DNA of 23,937 nucleotides from a virus: positions 1 to 23,937 of IMG/VR virus record IMGVR_UViG_3300034066_001649; one strand, given 5' to 3'. Shown one piece after another: positions 1 through 7,400 of this stretch (within the stretch, counting starts at the first letter, position 1; each line of letters starts with the position of its first letter). A model generated the notes under the pieces. It had not been told where the DNA came from. It made no database searches and saw only the letters and a program-made list of their open reading frames with translations. The position numbers and the translations under genes are program-made.

Positions 1-2
1 TT

Positions 3-734
3 GTTGATAGTGATTTACAAGAAACCTGGCAACACACAGTTGATATCAATCAACTAGCAGCCGTTTGTGTCAAATGGATTGAAAGTCAAAACCCTCAAGG
101 ACCGCAACAAACTGCAACTGTTGCTGAACTAGCAAAAAAAGCAGGTATTTTCTCAAGCTTGAGAAAAGACACCCAAAAATACATCCTGGACGATCACTTC
201 TACAGAAATCCCTTGACTATCACAGTGGACTTTGCAAGCCCCCAAGGTGCAGCCTATGGATACTATAACCAAGGCAATCACAACATACGAATATTATATA
301 AAACTGCAAAATCATTTGGCCTTGCAGAAGCCATAGCTCATGAACTACAGCATGCTATTGATGAAATAAGAATTGCTTGGCATGCCTATCAAGGAGATCC
401 TGTTAAAGTTACGGATATGGTAAGTTTTCGTAAATATCTAAAAGATCCCAGTGAAATAAATGCACGACTGGCGGAAGTTTTGTTCAAGCTCAGCCAAATG
501 AACATCACCACACAGCAGCTACCCGGGGCCTTGGCTACATTGCTAGATCAACATCATCTCAGTCCTCGCGGTAAGTTTCCTTTAGGCAACAGCAAGTATA
601 AAAAACTGCTGTCGAGATCTTACAAGTTTTATGCCAATAGTAAAACTCTACAACAGCAACGGCCTGCAAAAACCATGTGGGAAAAAATAAAATATTATGC
701 TGCTCGTGTAGCCGAGGCTGTGTTAGGTCCATAA
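3..734 (+). CDS. 5'-truncated protein with HExxH zinc-peptidase motif
   Basis: The reading frame is open from the first complete codon at 3, so the gene starts outside the window; a TTG at 159 is only an internal codon. The visible 243 residues contain AHELQHAID (encoded near 337-363), an HExxH zinc-binding motif followed by an Asp. About 30 residues further on, PSEINARLAEV offers a candidate third ligand (Glu), an arrangement seen in small phage and plasmid zincin domains. No signal peptide or membrane segment is visible in the part present. The product is probably a metallopeptidase-like domain of a larger phage protein. Its substrate is unknown. The next gene follows after 24 bases on the same strand. 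The motif is clear; the family assignment is inference. Confidence 0.75.
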   Translation, partial: VDSDLQETWQHTVDINQLAAVCVKWIESQNPQGPQQTATVAELAKKAGIFSSLRKDTQKYILDDHFYRNPLTITVDFASPQGAAYGYYNQGNHNIRILYKTAKSFGLAEAIAHELQHAIDEIRIAWHAYQGDPVKVTDMVSFRKYLKDPSEINARLAEVLFKLSQMNITTQQLPGALATLLDQHHLSPRGKFPLGNSKYKKLLSRSYKFYANSKTLQQQRPAKTMWEKIKYYAARVAEAVLGP

Positions 735-743
735 CTGTGTTGT

Positions 744-751
744 GATAAATA
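744..751 (+). promoter_or_regulatory. Possible T4-type late promoter octamer (GATAAATA)
   Basis: GATAAATA differs by one base from the T4 late -10 element TATAAATA and lies in the 24-base gap before the start codon at 759, which has no recognisable Shine-Dalgarno sequence. The start site it would give falls almost on the ATG, so the transcript would be nearly leaderless. That weakens the call. Confidence 0.25.
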
Positions 752-758
752 TCACGAC

Positions 759-1397
759 ATGCCCTATCTCAATCACAACATACCTGTCGTCACATGCCTA
801 ATACGCAACGAGTATCTATTCAACCACACCCATGGACATGGCGAGTTTACTCCCTGTGATGTCCACAGTGTGGCAAGCTTGCAAAAACGCACACCGTTAT
901 TTGAAGCATTTTTGGAAAATGGAGTTAATTGGACACGGCGACCTATTTCGGCATTTTGTTGGCGGCCCGATGCACCAGTAAGACCTCTACAAGATCATGT
1001 TTATTGGGATTGTTTTAGTCCCTACATTGATGTGCAAGTTCGTGCTAGATTGGCAGGGTTGCGGGCAGATTTGATCACATGGCAAGGTCATAAACGTCAA
1101 GGTCATTACATGATGACGCTGGATTGGAGTTGGGAAAATGCTGTTATGGCCGATCTCAACTTCAGTGAAACTCCCGAGCATAAATGTGCTCACATGTTTC
1201 GCATGGATGAAGGCAACTATTACCTTTATCCCAACAACAGAATTATTTGGCATGACAATGCCTGGGTGAAAAATCCCATTACACAAAATCCCGGCTATTT
1301 GATAGACATGAACATCTACAGTGTGGAAAATGCTGTGAAGTTTTTCACAGATGATCAATATGTCACAGCCGTAGTTCCTGGAGACAACACACAATGA
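759..1397 (+). CDS. Conserved T4-like phage protein of unknown function
   Basis: This 212-residue protein has many aromatic and His residues and a start (MPYLNHNIPVVTCLIRNEYL) that I recall from a family of uncharacterised proteins in marine T4-like phages, which supports the ATG at 759 despite the lack of a ribosome binding site. No catalytic motif, membrane helix or signal peptide is visible. Residues around EHKCAHMF and GNYYLYPNNRI resemble conserved blocks of that family as I remember them. The stop overlaps the start of the next gene (ATGA at 1394-1397), so translation of the two is probably coupled. The function is not known, and the family recollection should be confirmed by search. 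Confidence 0.8.
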   Translation: MPYLNHNIPVVTCLIRNEYLFNHTHGHGEFTPCDVHSVASLQKRTPLFEAFLENGVNWTRRPISAFCWRPDAPVRPLQDHVYWDCFSPYIDVQVRARLAGLRADLITWQGHKRQGHYMMTLDWSWENAVMADLNFSETPEHKCAHMFRMDEGNYYLYPNNRIIWHDNAWVKNPITQNPGYLIDMNIYSVENAVKFFTDDQYVTAVVPGDNTQ

Positions 1398-3064
1398 TGT
1401 TATGGGAAATACTAGATTGTCACATAGCTGATCTAGAAGAAAAATGGACCAAAAAGTATAAGAAGAGTATCAACTGTAGTAACCCCCGAGGGTTCAGCCA
1501 GCGTGCCCACTGTGCTGCTAGACGCAAGCGACAAAAGGGAGGTCAAACCACCAGCAAGAGCGTGAGCGAGACTGGCAGTCCTAATCAATCACAAGTTACA
1601 GAAATAGAAATCACGCCAGAACAACAGTTTGGGCAAGATCATATTTTGCAGAGGTTGCATTTAGCCACTCAACAAAAAAACTTGATTGATGGGTTTGAAA
1701 TTTATCTTTATGATGAAAATCACACAAGACTGATTGCCGCTTGGGACGACAAAAACAAGCAACTGGCTGCTGCTGTGGTATTCCAACATATGCCCAAGTT
1801 GAGATCACGGTTGTATGTAGCTAAAAATACAGAAGTTTTTCCACAGTATCAAGGACAAAGACTATCAGGTAAACTTTACAAATATTGTTGTGAAGTTTTA
1901 GACATGACTATTCAAAGCGACATGTGGCAAAGTGCCAGTGCAAAATCACTGTGGACCAAAACTTTGCCAGCCTTGGGGTTACATCCACAAATACTAGATA
2001 CAACCACAAATAGAACTTTTTCTCCTGACAAAATTGATCCTTACAAAAACAACAATCACCGCTATTGTTGGATATTGGAAGCACATGATAACTACCCCAA
2101 CCATATATCAGAACAAAGTTTGATTCAACCATATAGAGGAATATATGCAAGTGCCAGTCAACTGTTGGGGATTACACCCAGCAGGGGACCAGAAAGCCGC
2201 ATGGATGCTCTAGTGGAAACCCTGCTCACACAATTGACCTTACAAGGTCTAACTGAAGCCCAAGCTGTTGCTCACATTAATGGGAGGCTGGATGAGGACT
2301 TGCGCAAGTGGTTTCAACAAAAATGGGTGAGATTTGGTCCCGATGGAAAAATACGTGGAGCCTGTGCCCGAGGCAAAGACAGCGAGGGCAAGCCCAAGTG
2401 TCTGCCACAGTCAAAAGCGCATGCCTTGGGTAAAAAAGGTCGAGCAACAGCAGCGCGGCGCAAGCGTAGAGAAGATCCCAATCCTGAACGTGAAGGCAAG
2501 GCCCGGAATGTTGCCACCCGAGAGAGTATTGCAGAAGTAGCCAATGTAAGAATCAGTCTAGATCCCAAGGATTTGGGCGCATATGTGTATGATGAAGACC
2601 CTCCTGAACCCACCACACTGATTCCTCTAGGTGAAATTACATATGTCTTGGAGCCTGATCAATTGCATGCTACAAAACCTGGCGCCAAGGCAAGAATATT
2701 AAGAATGGTCAAGGCTCTTGAAAAGGGCAAACAACTACCACCTATTCTGGTTAGAAAATATCAAGGCAGCTATCAAATCCTAGATGGGCATCATAGATTC
2801 AAAGCCTATCGTATGGTAAATGCCAAGGAAATACCAGCTCGTATTGTTGCTCCAGAGAATATCACTGGAGATATAGCCGAACAATCACAAGATACCTGTC
2901 CTCATTGTGGAGGACCTGTTTATGATCGTATGCTAGCAGAAAAACATGATGCATGTTATTACAAGGTCAAAAGCCGTTACAAGGTTTGGCCATCAGCTTA
3001 TGCCAGTGGAGCTCTTGTGCAGTGTAGGAAACGAGGCGCAAAAAACTGGGGCAAGGATTCATAA
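1394..3064 (+). CDS. Multi-module protein: Cys/basic motifs, acetyltransferase-like, ParB-like, zinc-binding C-terminus
   Basis: The 556 residues fall into recognisable blocks. Residues about 25-57 carry a basic Cys motif (NCSNPRGFSQRAHCAARRK) found at the start of many phage accessory proteins. About 76-205 resembles a GNAT acetyltransferase fold, with VFPQYQGQRLSGKLYKY in the place of the acetyl-CoA loop. About 303-370 holds a second Cys/Lys block (RKWFQQKWVRFGPDGK, then GKPKCLPQSKAHALGKKG). About 415-490 is ParB/sulfiredoxin-like (PPILVRKYQGSYQILDGHHR). The C-terminus has CPHCGG and a block ending WPSAYASGALVQCRKRGAKN, again typical of phage proteins. It overlaps the preceding gene by four bases. 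I infer a modular nucleic-acid-related accessory or virion-packaged protein; no single reaction can be assigned. Confidence 0.8.
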   Translation: MMLWEILDCHIADLEEKWTKKYKKSINCSNPRGFSQRAHCAARRKRQKGGQTTSKSVSETGSPNQSQVTEIEITPEQQFGQDHILQRLHLATQQKNLIDGFEIYLYDENHTRLIAAWDDKNKQLAAAVVFQHMPKLRSRLYVAKNTEVFPQYQGQRLSGKLYKYCCEVLDMTIQSDMWQSASAKSLWTKTLPALGLHPQILDTTTNRTFSPDKIDPYKNNNHRYCWILEAHDNYPNHISEQSLIQPYRGIYASASQLLGITPSRGPESRMDALVETLLTQLTLQGLTEAQAVAHINGRLDEDLRKWFQQKWVRFGPDGKIRGACARGKDSEGKPKCLPQSKAHALGKKGRATAARRKRREDPNPEREGKARNVATRESIAEVANVRISLDPKDLGAYVYDEDPPEPTTLIPLGEITYVLEPDQLHATKPGAKARILRMVKALEKGKQLPPILVRKYQGSYQILDGHHRFKAYRMVNAKEIPARIVAPENITGDIAEQSQDTCPHCGGPVYDRMLAEKHDACYYKVKSRYKVWPSAYASGALVQCRKRGAKNWGKDS

Positions 3065-3067
3065 CTC

Positions 3068-3727
3068 ATGAAGATAAATGACCTATTGTTGGAATATTCC
3101 AGATCAAGATCGGTAATTGTGGTTGACGTACAACCTGAATACAGTGGCATCATGGATGGTGATGAGAATCCAGTGTTTGAGGAAATCATTCAGTTTGTGA
3201 ACAATCAAACAGGGCCTGTGCTGATGTTTGTAAATGCAGAAGATCAAGGCATGACTGGTGACACGGTTCAGGATATTAAAGTCTACTGGGAAGATACTAT
3301 CAGAGGCGAAGAATGGGATCCAGAAGAATATGATGAGGCTCCTATTGACTGGAACAGGTTTCAAATAGTCGACAAGGGATACGGATATTTCAGAAGTTGG
3401 CATGATCAGGGTATCAGTGCCAACACAATCATCAAAACCATTAGATTCATGTATCAAAACCGTGTAAATGACAGCAGAGATTTGTTTGGTGGAGATGATA
3501 GTGATGACTATGCAGAAAAATTCCAGCAATTTATAGGCCCAGAATTTAAACCCTGGATGTTGAGTGATGGCATTACCATAAATTGGACCAGTATTGCGCA
3601 ACTCAAGAGATTCAATGGTAGCTATATAGTTGGGGGCGGCAGAAATCAATGTTTGAGAGAAGTTGAATTACTCATGAATGCCTTCAACATCAAATATATA
3701 AGAATAGACTCCTTGGTATATGGATAA
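3068..3727 (+). CDS. Isochorismatase-like phage protein with MKIN N-terminus
   Basis: The 219-residue product begins MKINDLLLE and then reads SRSVIVVDVQPEY, a hydrophobic strand followed by D-x-Q as in the isochorismatase-like hydrolase fold. Near the C-terminus GSYIVGGGRNQCLREVELL matches the place where that fold carries its catalytic Cys, here C197 in GRNQCLRE. The middle is acidic (GEEWDPEEYDEAP). I recall close relatives in T4-like phages. The start at 3068 is preceded by AAGGA at 3053-3057 and lies three bases after the previous stop. The first nine residues resemble the T4 capsid-targeting sequence, with LLE a possible prohead-protease site. Enzyme activity is unproven; it may be a structural use of the fold. 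Confidence 0.75.
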   Translation: MKINDLLLEYSRSRSVIVVDVQPEYSGIMDGDENPVFEEIIQFVNNQTGPVLMFVNAEDQGMTGDTVQDIKVYWEDTIRGEEWDPEEYDEAPIDWNRFQIVDKGYGYFRSWHDQGISANTIIKTIRFMYQNRVNDSRDLFGGDDSDDYAEKFQQFIGPEFKPWMLSDGITINWTSIAQLKRFNGSYIVGGGRNQCLREVELLMNAFNIKYIRIDSLVYG

Positions 3728-3732
3728 CACAC

Positions 3733-4404
3733 ATGAAAATATCTGAACTACAATCTCATCCTCCCTATCTCATGGTAGATGTCAAAGGACATACAGTCAA
3801 GGCCAACAAAGTTGATCCTCAACCCAAAGCACCTGCTGGCTGGTATTACATGGACCCTGTGCAAAAGGTATGGGTTTATCCTGCTGTGGGCAGTCAGGAT
3901 GCCAAAATTTTTGATCAGGTGTGGGCTGCAAAAACCATGCGCGAAACCGTTCTTGCAGAAGATGTCGGCAACTATGACAATTGGGTGAGATATACTCCAC
4001 AAAGTCTCAAGGATGATTTTGTGGAATACAAAAAGAAGGAATCCAGCAAATGGAAAGGCCGATCTCGTGTGATTGGCAGCCGCTGGCCCATGTTTGACAG
4101 CATGGAGCAGTTTCAACAAGCTCTGTACCAAGCTGACATTGTGAATATAGACACTCTGGGTAATGTCAACAATCTCACCAAGAATCGCACCCTGGATGAC
4201 ATCAAACAAATGGTGGGTGGATATCAAATGCCCAGAGATGTTGATCGCATTGTGCAGGGTTATGAAAACAATGTGCCATTACCATTGCCAATCATCCTCA
4301 AAGGCAATGATGGATTATGGATCATGGCTGGCAACACACGCCAGAGCACTGCAAGAGTGTTGGGCATCAAGCCTCAGGCACTGTTGGTGGATATCAGCAA
4401 CTAA
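3733..4404 (+). CDS. ParB/Srx-like domain protein
   Basis: This 223-residue protein starts MKISELQ. Its C-terminal third (about 165-223) has the ParB/sulfiredoxin-like pattern: a predicted helix with PRDVDRIVQGYENNVP, then PLPIILK and LWIMAGNTRQSTARVLGI, where the GNTR block replaces the usual G[HN]xR. The N-terminal part has no family I recognise. Members with this fold bind DNA or act as nucleases or kinases, and which applies here is not known. It is the second ParB-like protein within 3 kb. Its TAA stop (4402-4404) overlaps the stop of the convergent minus-strand gene, leaving no room for a terminator between them. Confidence 0.75.
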   Translation: MKISELQSHPPYLMVDVKGHTVKANKVDPQPKAPAGWYYMDPVQKVWVYPAVGSQDAKIFDQVWAAKTMRETVLAEDVGNYDNWVRYTPQSLKDDFVEYKKKESSKWKGRSRVIGSRWPMFDSMEQFQQALYQADIVNIDTLGNVNNLTKNRTLDDIKQMVGGYQMPRDVDRIVQGYENNVPLPLPIILKGNDGLWIMAGNTRQSTARVLGIKPQALLVDISN

Positions 4405-5150
4405 ACTCTGCCCTGAGCTACAAAAGGACTGGCCAAGAATCCTGGATTGCCATATAGGATAGTGTTGCCCTGATGGTCAGTAAAGGTGCCGCCCGCAGCG
4501 ATGACAATGGCATCGCCTGCTGCAATATCCCATTCACTCAGCCAATCTCGTCTTGCATAAATGTCAGCCAGGCCCTGGGCCACCCATGTGAATTTGATGG
4601 CACTGTGAACACTCACATATGTGATGTTGTCCCCAGGTATGGTAACTCTGGCACTTGTTGGGCTTTCCACAGCAACCATGGAACGTGGATCTCTCAATCT
4701 AGTTTGGGTGATACTCCTGATTCCCTGTGTATCTATACAGTAACTGATCATTTCTGGAACTATACCCACATGTACTGTGTTGAGGGCAGGGGCTGCTATC
4801 ACTCCCAGAACTGGTTTGTTGTTTTCCACCAACCCCATGCAGATGGCATATTCATCACTGCCTCGCACATAGGCACTGGTGCTGTCAATGGGATCAATCA
4901 ACCAAAATCGTTCATGTTTGACAAACTGCGGGTTCTGGGAATATTCTTCCTCGCTGACAACTGGAATATCAGGAAATTGCTGTCTCAAACCTTCCACAAT
5001 GATGCGTTCACTGGCTAGATCACCATTGGTGACTGTGCTGCCGTCCTTTTTCTTTTGAGCTTGAAGATTGGTTTTGCGAACATATTGTGTGGCCTCGCTG
5101 GCCTTGTGTGCTAGATGTGTAGCGTATTCTGCTATTTGTTGATAATTCAT
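4401..5150 (-). CDS. cysQ: 3'(2'),5'-bisphosphate nucleotidase / inositol monophosphatase family (CysQ-like)
   Basis: This family removes a phosphate from 3'-phosphoadenosine 5'-phosphate (CysQ) or from inositol phosphates using two or three metal ions. The 249-residue sequence has the full set of motifs: KKDGSTVTNGD (34-44), the metal-binding VSEEE (65-69), WLIDPIDST (83-91, the DPxDxT metal motif) and WDIAAGDAIVIAAGG (207-221). Length matches CysQ. It is one of only three convincing minus-strand genes and, unlike the other two, is not a homing endonuclease, so it probably has its own promoter. A TTGACA/TAGGAT pair lies just upstream. In a phage it could act as an auxiliary metabolic gene in sulfur or nucleotide turnover. 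Substrate choice between PAP and inositol phosphate is not certain. Confidence 0.88.
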   Translation of the reverse strand: MNYQQIAEYATHLAHKASEATQYVRKTNLQAQKKKDGSTVTNGDLASERIIVEGLRQQFPDIPVVSEEEYSQNPQFVKHERFWLIDPIDSTSAYVRGSDEYAICMGLVENNKPVLGVIAAPALNTVHVGIVPEMISYCIDTQGIRSITQTRLRDPRSMVAVESPTSARVTIPGDNITYVSVHSAIKFTWVAQGLADIYARRDWLSEWDIAAGDAIVIAAGGTFTDHQGNTILYGNPGFLASPFVAQGRV

Positions 5151-5155
5151 ACGCT

Positions 5156-5185
5156 ATCCTATGAGTTGCATTCATCGTGTGTCAA
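5156..5185 (-). promoter_or_regulatory. Sigma70-like promoter for the CysQ-like gene
   Basis: Read on the minus strand, TTGACA (5185-5180) is followed after 18 bases by TAGGAT (5161-5156). The expected start point lies at or next to the ATG at 5150, so the message may be leaderless. TTGACACAC and a downstream AACTCA are shared with the element at 18158. Confidence 0.45.
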
Positions 5186-5222
5186 GAGTCCAGTAAATAA
5201 TTTCATACACAAGGCAACAATT

Positions 5223-6668
5223 ATGAAAATCAATCAACTCTTGGACAAGCCCACTCCTACCATCAAGGATTTGGCAAACAAATATCAGGTGAGTGTGAAT
5301 GTTGTACAACAGCAATTACGCTCAGGCATAGAAGTGGAAATGGAACACACACATGATCCCACAGTGGCTAGAGAAATTGCCTTGGATCATTTGGCTGAAC
5401 GATTGGATTATTATCAACTATTATCTCACATGGAAACTCCCACACAAGAAAGCACAACCAGAACCAGTGCACAAGGAGCACCAGGCACTCTCAAGGCTAA
5501 AATTTCCGGCAAGGTCACCTGTGCCAAAGTCAAGGCTCTCAAGTCTAGAAAAAACACTACCCCACATGACAAAGCTCAGGCCAATTGGTTTATCAACATG
5601 CACGATTGTAATGAGCAACACATACAAGAAATATTCCGAGAACCATCATCCCAAGTAACATGGCGAAAGTTCCCCTATGGTATGTGGGAGGCCAATTTTG
5701 ACTATCAGGGGCACAACGTGGTTGTGGAAATGAACGAGTATATAAGTCAGGATTATGCCAGATTTGTTTTTTATCAAAATGATTTAGATATGCCCGATCA
5801 TTATAGAGGCTACAATATTGTGTTTAGAGTTGACAAACAGACAGATGTGACTGGACAATGGGGAGTTAAATCTGTGGGGTTGATAAGCCGCGTGTTGCAG
5901 GTGGTGATGTCATTTTTGGAAAATCACAACTGGGATTATGTTGTGTTCAGTGGTCAACACGGCAGTCGCAACAAATTGTATGCTGCCATGAGTGAAAAAC
6001 TTGCACAACAATTTCACTTGAAAATTGCCACCAGCTTTGATGATTTTGTTGTTTACAAACCCTATGAATCCTTGGATGAATCTTTTGACTGGAAACTACC
6101 CAAAAATGCATGGCAAGTGCTGGCACGAGGCGACAATTACATAACCCTGGATTTCACAATAGGAGGCAGTGATTATGAAATTGACATAATGACTATCCCC
6201 AAAGCTCCAGGCATATATGATGTAGTGTTTGCTAGCATGGACGCAGATGATCCCACTGGCATAACTGGCAGCGGACAACCATTCAAGGTGTTCAGTGCTG
6301 TGAAACAAATGATAGATCATGCACGATCACAACAGACAGCTCAACCCATACGAGGCCTTTTTTTCACTGCCAAGGGTGCAAGCAGACAAAAATTGTATGC
6401 AGCCCTGGCGCCCAAGCTGGCCCAGGCTTATGGATGGAAATACACCACAGATCCCCAGAAGATGCCCTATGAACCCAATCCCAAATTTGAAAAAGGATGG
6501 TTGATTTGGGATCCCAAATATTTGGATGAAACAGCTGGTGTAGGATTGGTGGTGCCAGGTGTGAACATGCCTGCAGGCATGCACAAAAATGAAATACAAC
6601 GTCAAGCCAAAAAATTTGGCTTCAGAGTGTCTCCAACTGGTGTACCACCTCTAATACGTGCATCTTGA
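5223..6668 (+). CDS. Protein with DUF5661-like N-terminus and two copies of a ~130-residue domain
   Basis: The start at 5223 is chosen because MKINQLLDK matches the MKI[NS] starts of two neighbours; an upstream in-frame ATG at 5115 would overlap the divergent CysQ-like gene. Residues about 10-70 hold GIEVEMEHTHDP and AREIALDHLAERLDYYQLL, which match what I remember of DUF5661, a short helical domain common in phage and metagenome proteins. The rest contains an internal duplication: VVFSGQHGSRNKLYAAMSEK (241-259) and LFFTAKGASRQKLYAALAPK (379-398) end the two copies, each preceded by beta-rich sequence. The C-terminus has GMHKNEIQRQAKKFGFRVS. Function is unknown. Its place in the cluster suggests an accessory or head-packaged protein. 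Confidence 0.8.
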   Translation: MKINQLLDKPTPTIKDLANKYQVSVNVVQQQLRSGIEVEMEHTHDPTVAREIALDHLAERLDYYQLLSHMETPTQESTTRTSAQGAPGTLKAKISGKVTCAKVKALKSRKNTTPHDKAQANWFINMHDCNEQHIQEIFREPSSQVTWRKFPYGMWEANFDYQGHNVVVEMNEYISQDYARFVFYQNDLDMPDHYRGYNIVFRVDKQTDVTGQWGVKSVGLISRVLQVVMSFLENHNWDYVVFSGQHGSRNKLYAAMSEKLAQQFHLKIATSFDDFVVYKPYESLDESFDWKLPKNAWQVLARGDNYITLDFTIGGSDYEIDIMTIPKAPGIYDVVFASMDADDPTGITGSGQPFKVFSAVKQMIDHARSQQTAQPIRGLFFTAKGASRQKLYAALAPKLAQAYGWKYTTDPQKMPYEPNPKFEKGWLIWDPKYLDETAGVGLVVPGVNMPAGMHKNEIQRQAKKFGFRVSPTGVPPLIRAS

Positions 6669-6672
6669 TGAC

Positions 6673-6680
6673 TATAAATT
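6673..6680 (+). promoter_or_regulatory. Possible late promoter element (TATAAATT)
   Basis: TATAAATT lies 33 bases before the start codon at 6714, in the gap after the preceding gene. It matches seven of eight bases of the T4 late -10 box. The same TATAAATTG recurs at 15962. An A/T-rich genome gives such matches by chance, so this is weak. Confidence 0.25.
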
Positions 6681-6713
6681 GATTTCCTGCAAAAGATTGT
6701 TCAATATTACTGA

Positions 6714-7400
6714 ATGTCCAATGCGCAACAAGAATGGCTAACACATCTGAGCAACAATCAATACATCCCAGAGGATCATCAAACCTACCTATCAGGTTTG
6801 CGTGAACAGGGATATCAACCTGGCATAATTTGGGACGTAGGATCAAGTGTTCTGCACTGGTATCATCTGGCACACACCATCTGGCCTCAAGCTAAAATTT
6901 ATTGTTTTGATGGCAATAGAACCTGTGAATTCCTCTACCAACAAGAGGGTGTCAACTATCATTTGGGAGTGCTCAGCAACAGCGACAGACGCACAGTTAG
7001 ATTCTGGCAAAATAGCATGCACCCTGGTGGCAGCAGTTATTATAGAGAGAATCCTGAACGATCACTGCAAAGTGAACAACTGTATACATTAGATCAATCT
7101 CTGTTGGTAAGTTGTAAAACACTGAAAACCATTGCCCATGAAAAACAATGGCCTACACCCAGCCTGCTCAAAATAGACGTACAAGGAGCAGAATTGGATG
7201 TGTTGCAGGGCATGGGTCATTTATTACAACAGGTGGATCATTTGATCCTGGAATTGCAACATGTGGACTACAATCTGGGTGCACCACAGGCCAGTGAGGT
7301 TGTTGATTGGCTGGACAACATGAATTTCCAATTGGTTCAAGCAAAATTTTGTGATAATGGACCAGATGCTGACTATCACTTCAAAAGGAAACAAGTATGA
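6714..7400 (+). CDS. FkbM-family SAM-dependent methyltransferase
   Basis: FkbM-type enzymes transfer a methyl group from S-adenosylmethionine, often to sugar hydroxyls. In this 228-residue protein IIWDVGSSVLHW (about 38-49) is the SAM-binding glycine region, KIYCFDGN the acidic second strand, and LLKIDVQGAELDVLQGM with LILELQHVDYN the conserved C-terminal FkbM block. The usual DVGAN is DVGSS here. There is no obvious Shine-Dalgarno before the ATG at 6714, and a TATAAATT box lies upstream. The stop overlaps the start of the glycosyltransferase gene (ATGA, 7397-7400), so the methyltransferase probably modifies a glycan made by that protein. The substrate is inferred from context only. Confidence 0.85.
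   Translation: MSNAQQEWLTHLSNNQYIPEDHQTYLSGLREQGYQPGIIWDVGSSVLHWYHLAHTIWPQAKIYCFDGNRTCEFLYQQEGVNYHLGVLSNSDRRTVRFWQNSMHPGGSSYYRENPERSLQSEQLYTLDQSLLVSCKTLKTIAHEKQWPTPSLLKIDVQGAELDVLQGMGHLLQQVDHLILELQHVDYNLGAPQASEVVDWLDNMNFQLVQAKFCDNGPDADYHFKRKQV

Noticed and set aside
3104-3649. Minus-strand frame of 181 codons opposite the isochorismatase-like gene
   Set aside because: The plus-strand frame fits the gene array and a known fold, while the antisense translation has no recognisable domain.
4473-5018. Plus-strand frame of 181 codons opposite the CysQ-like gene
   Set aside because: It is the shadow of the minus-strand gene, which has all family motifs. The plus-strand translation has no recognisable features.
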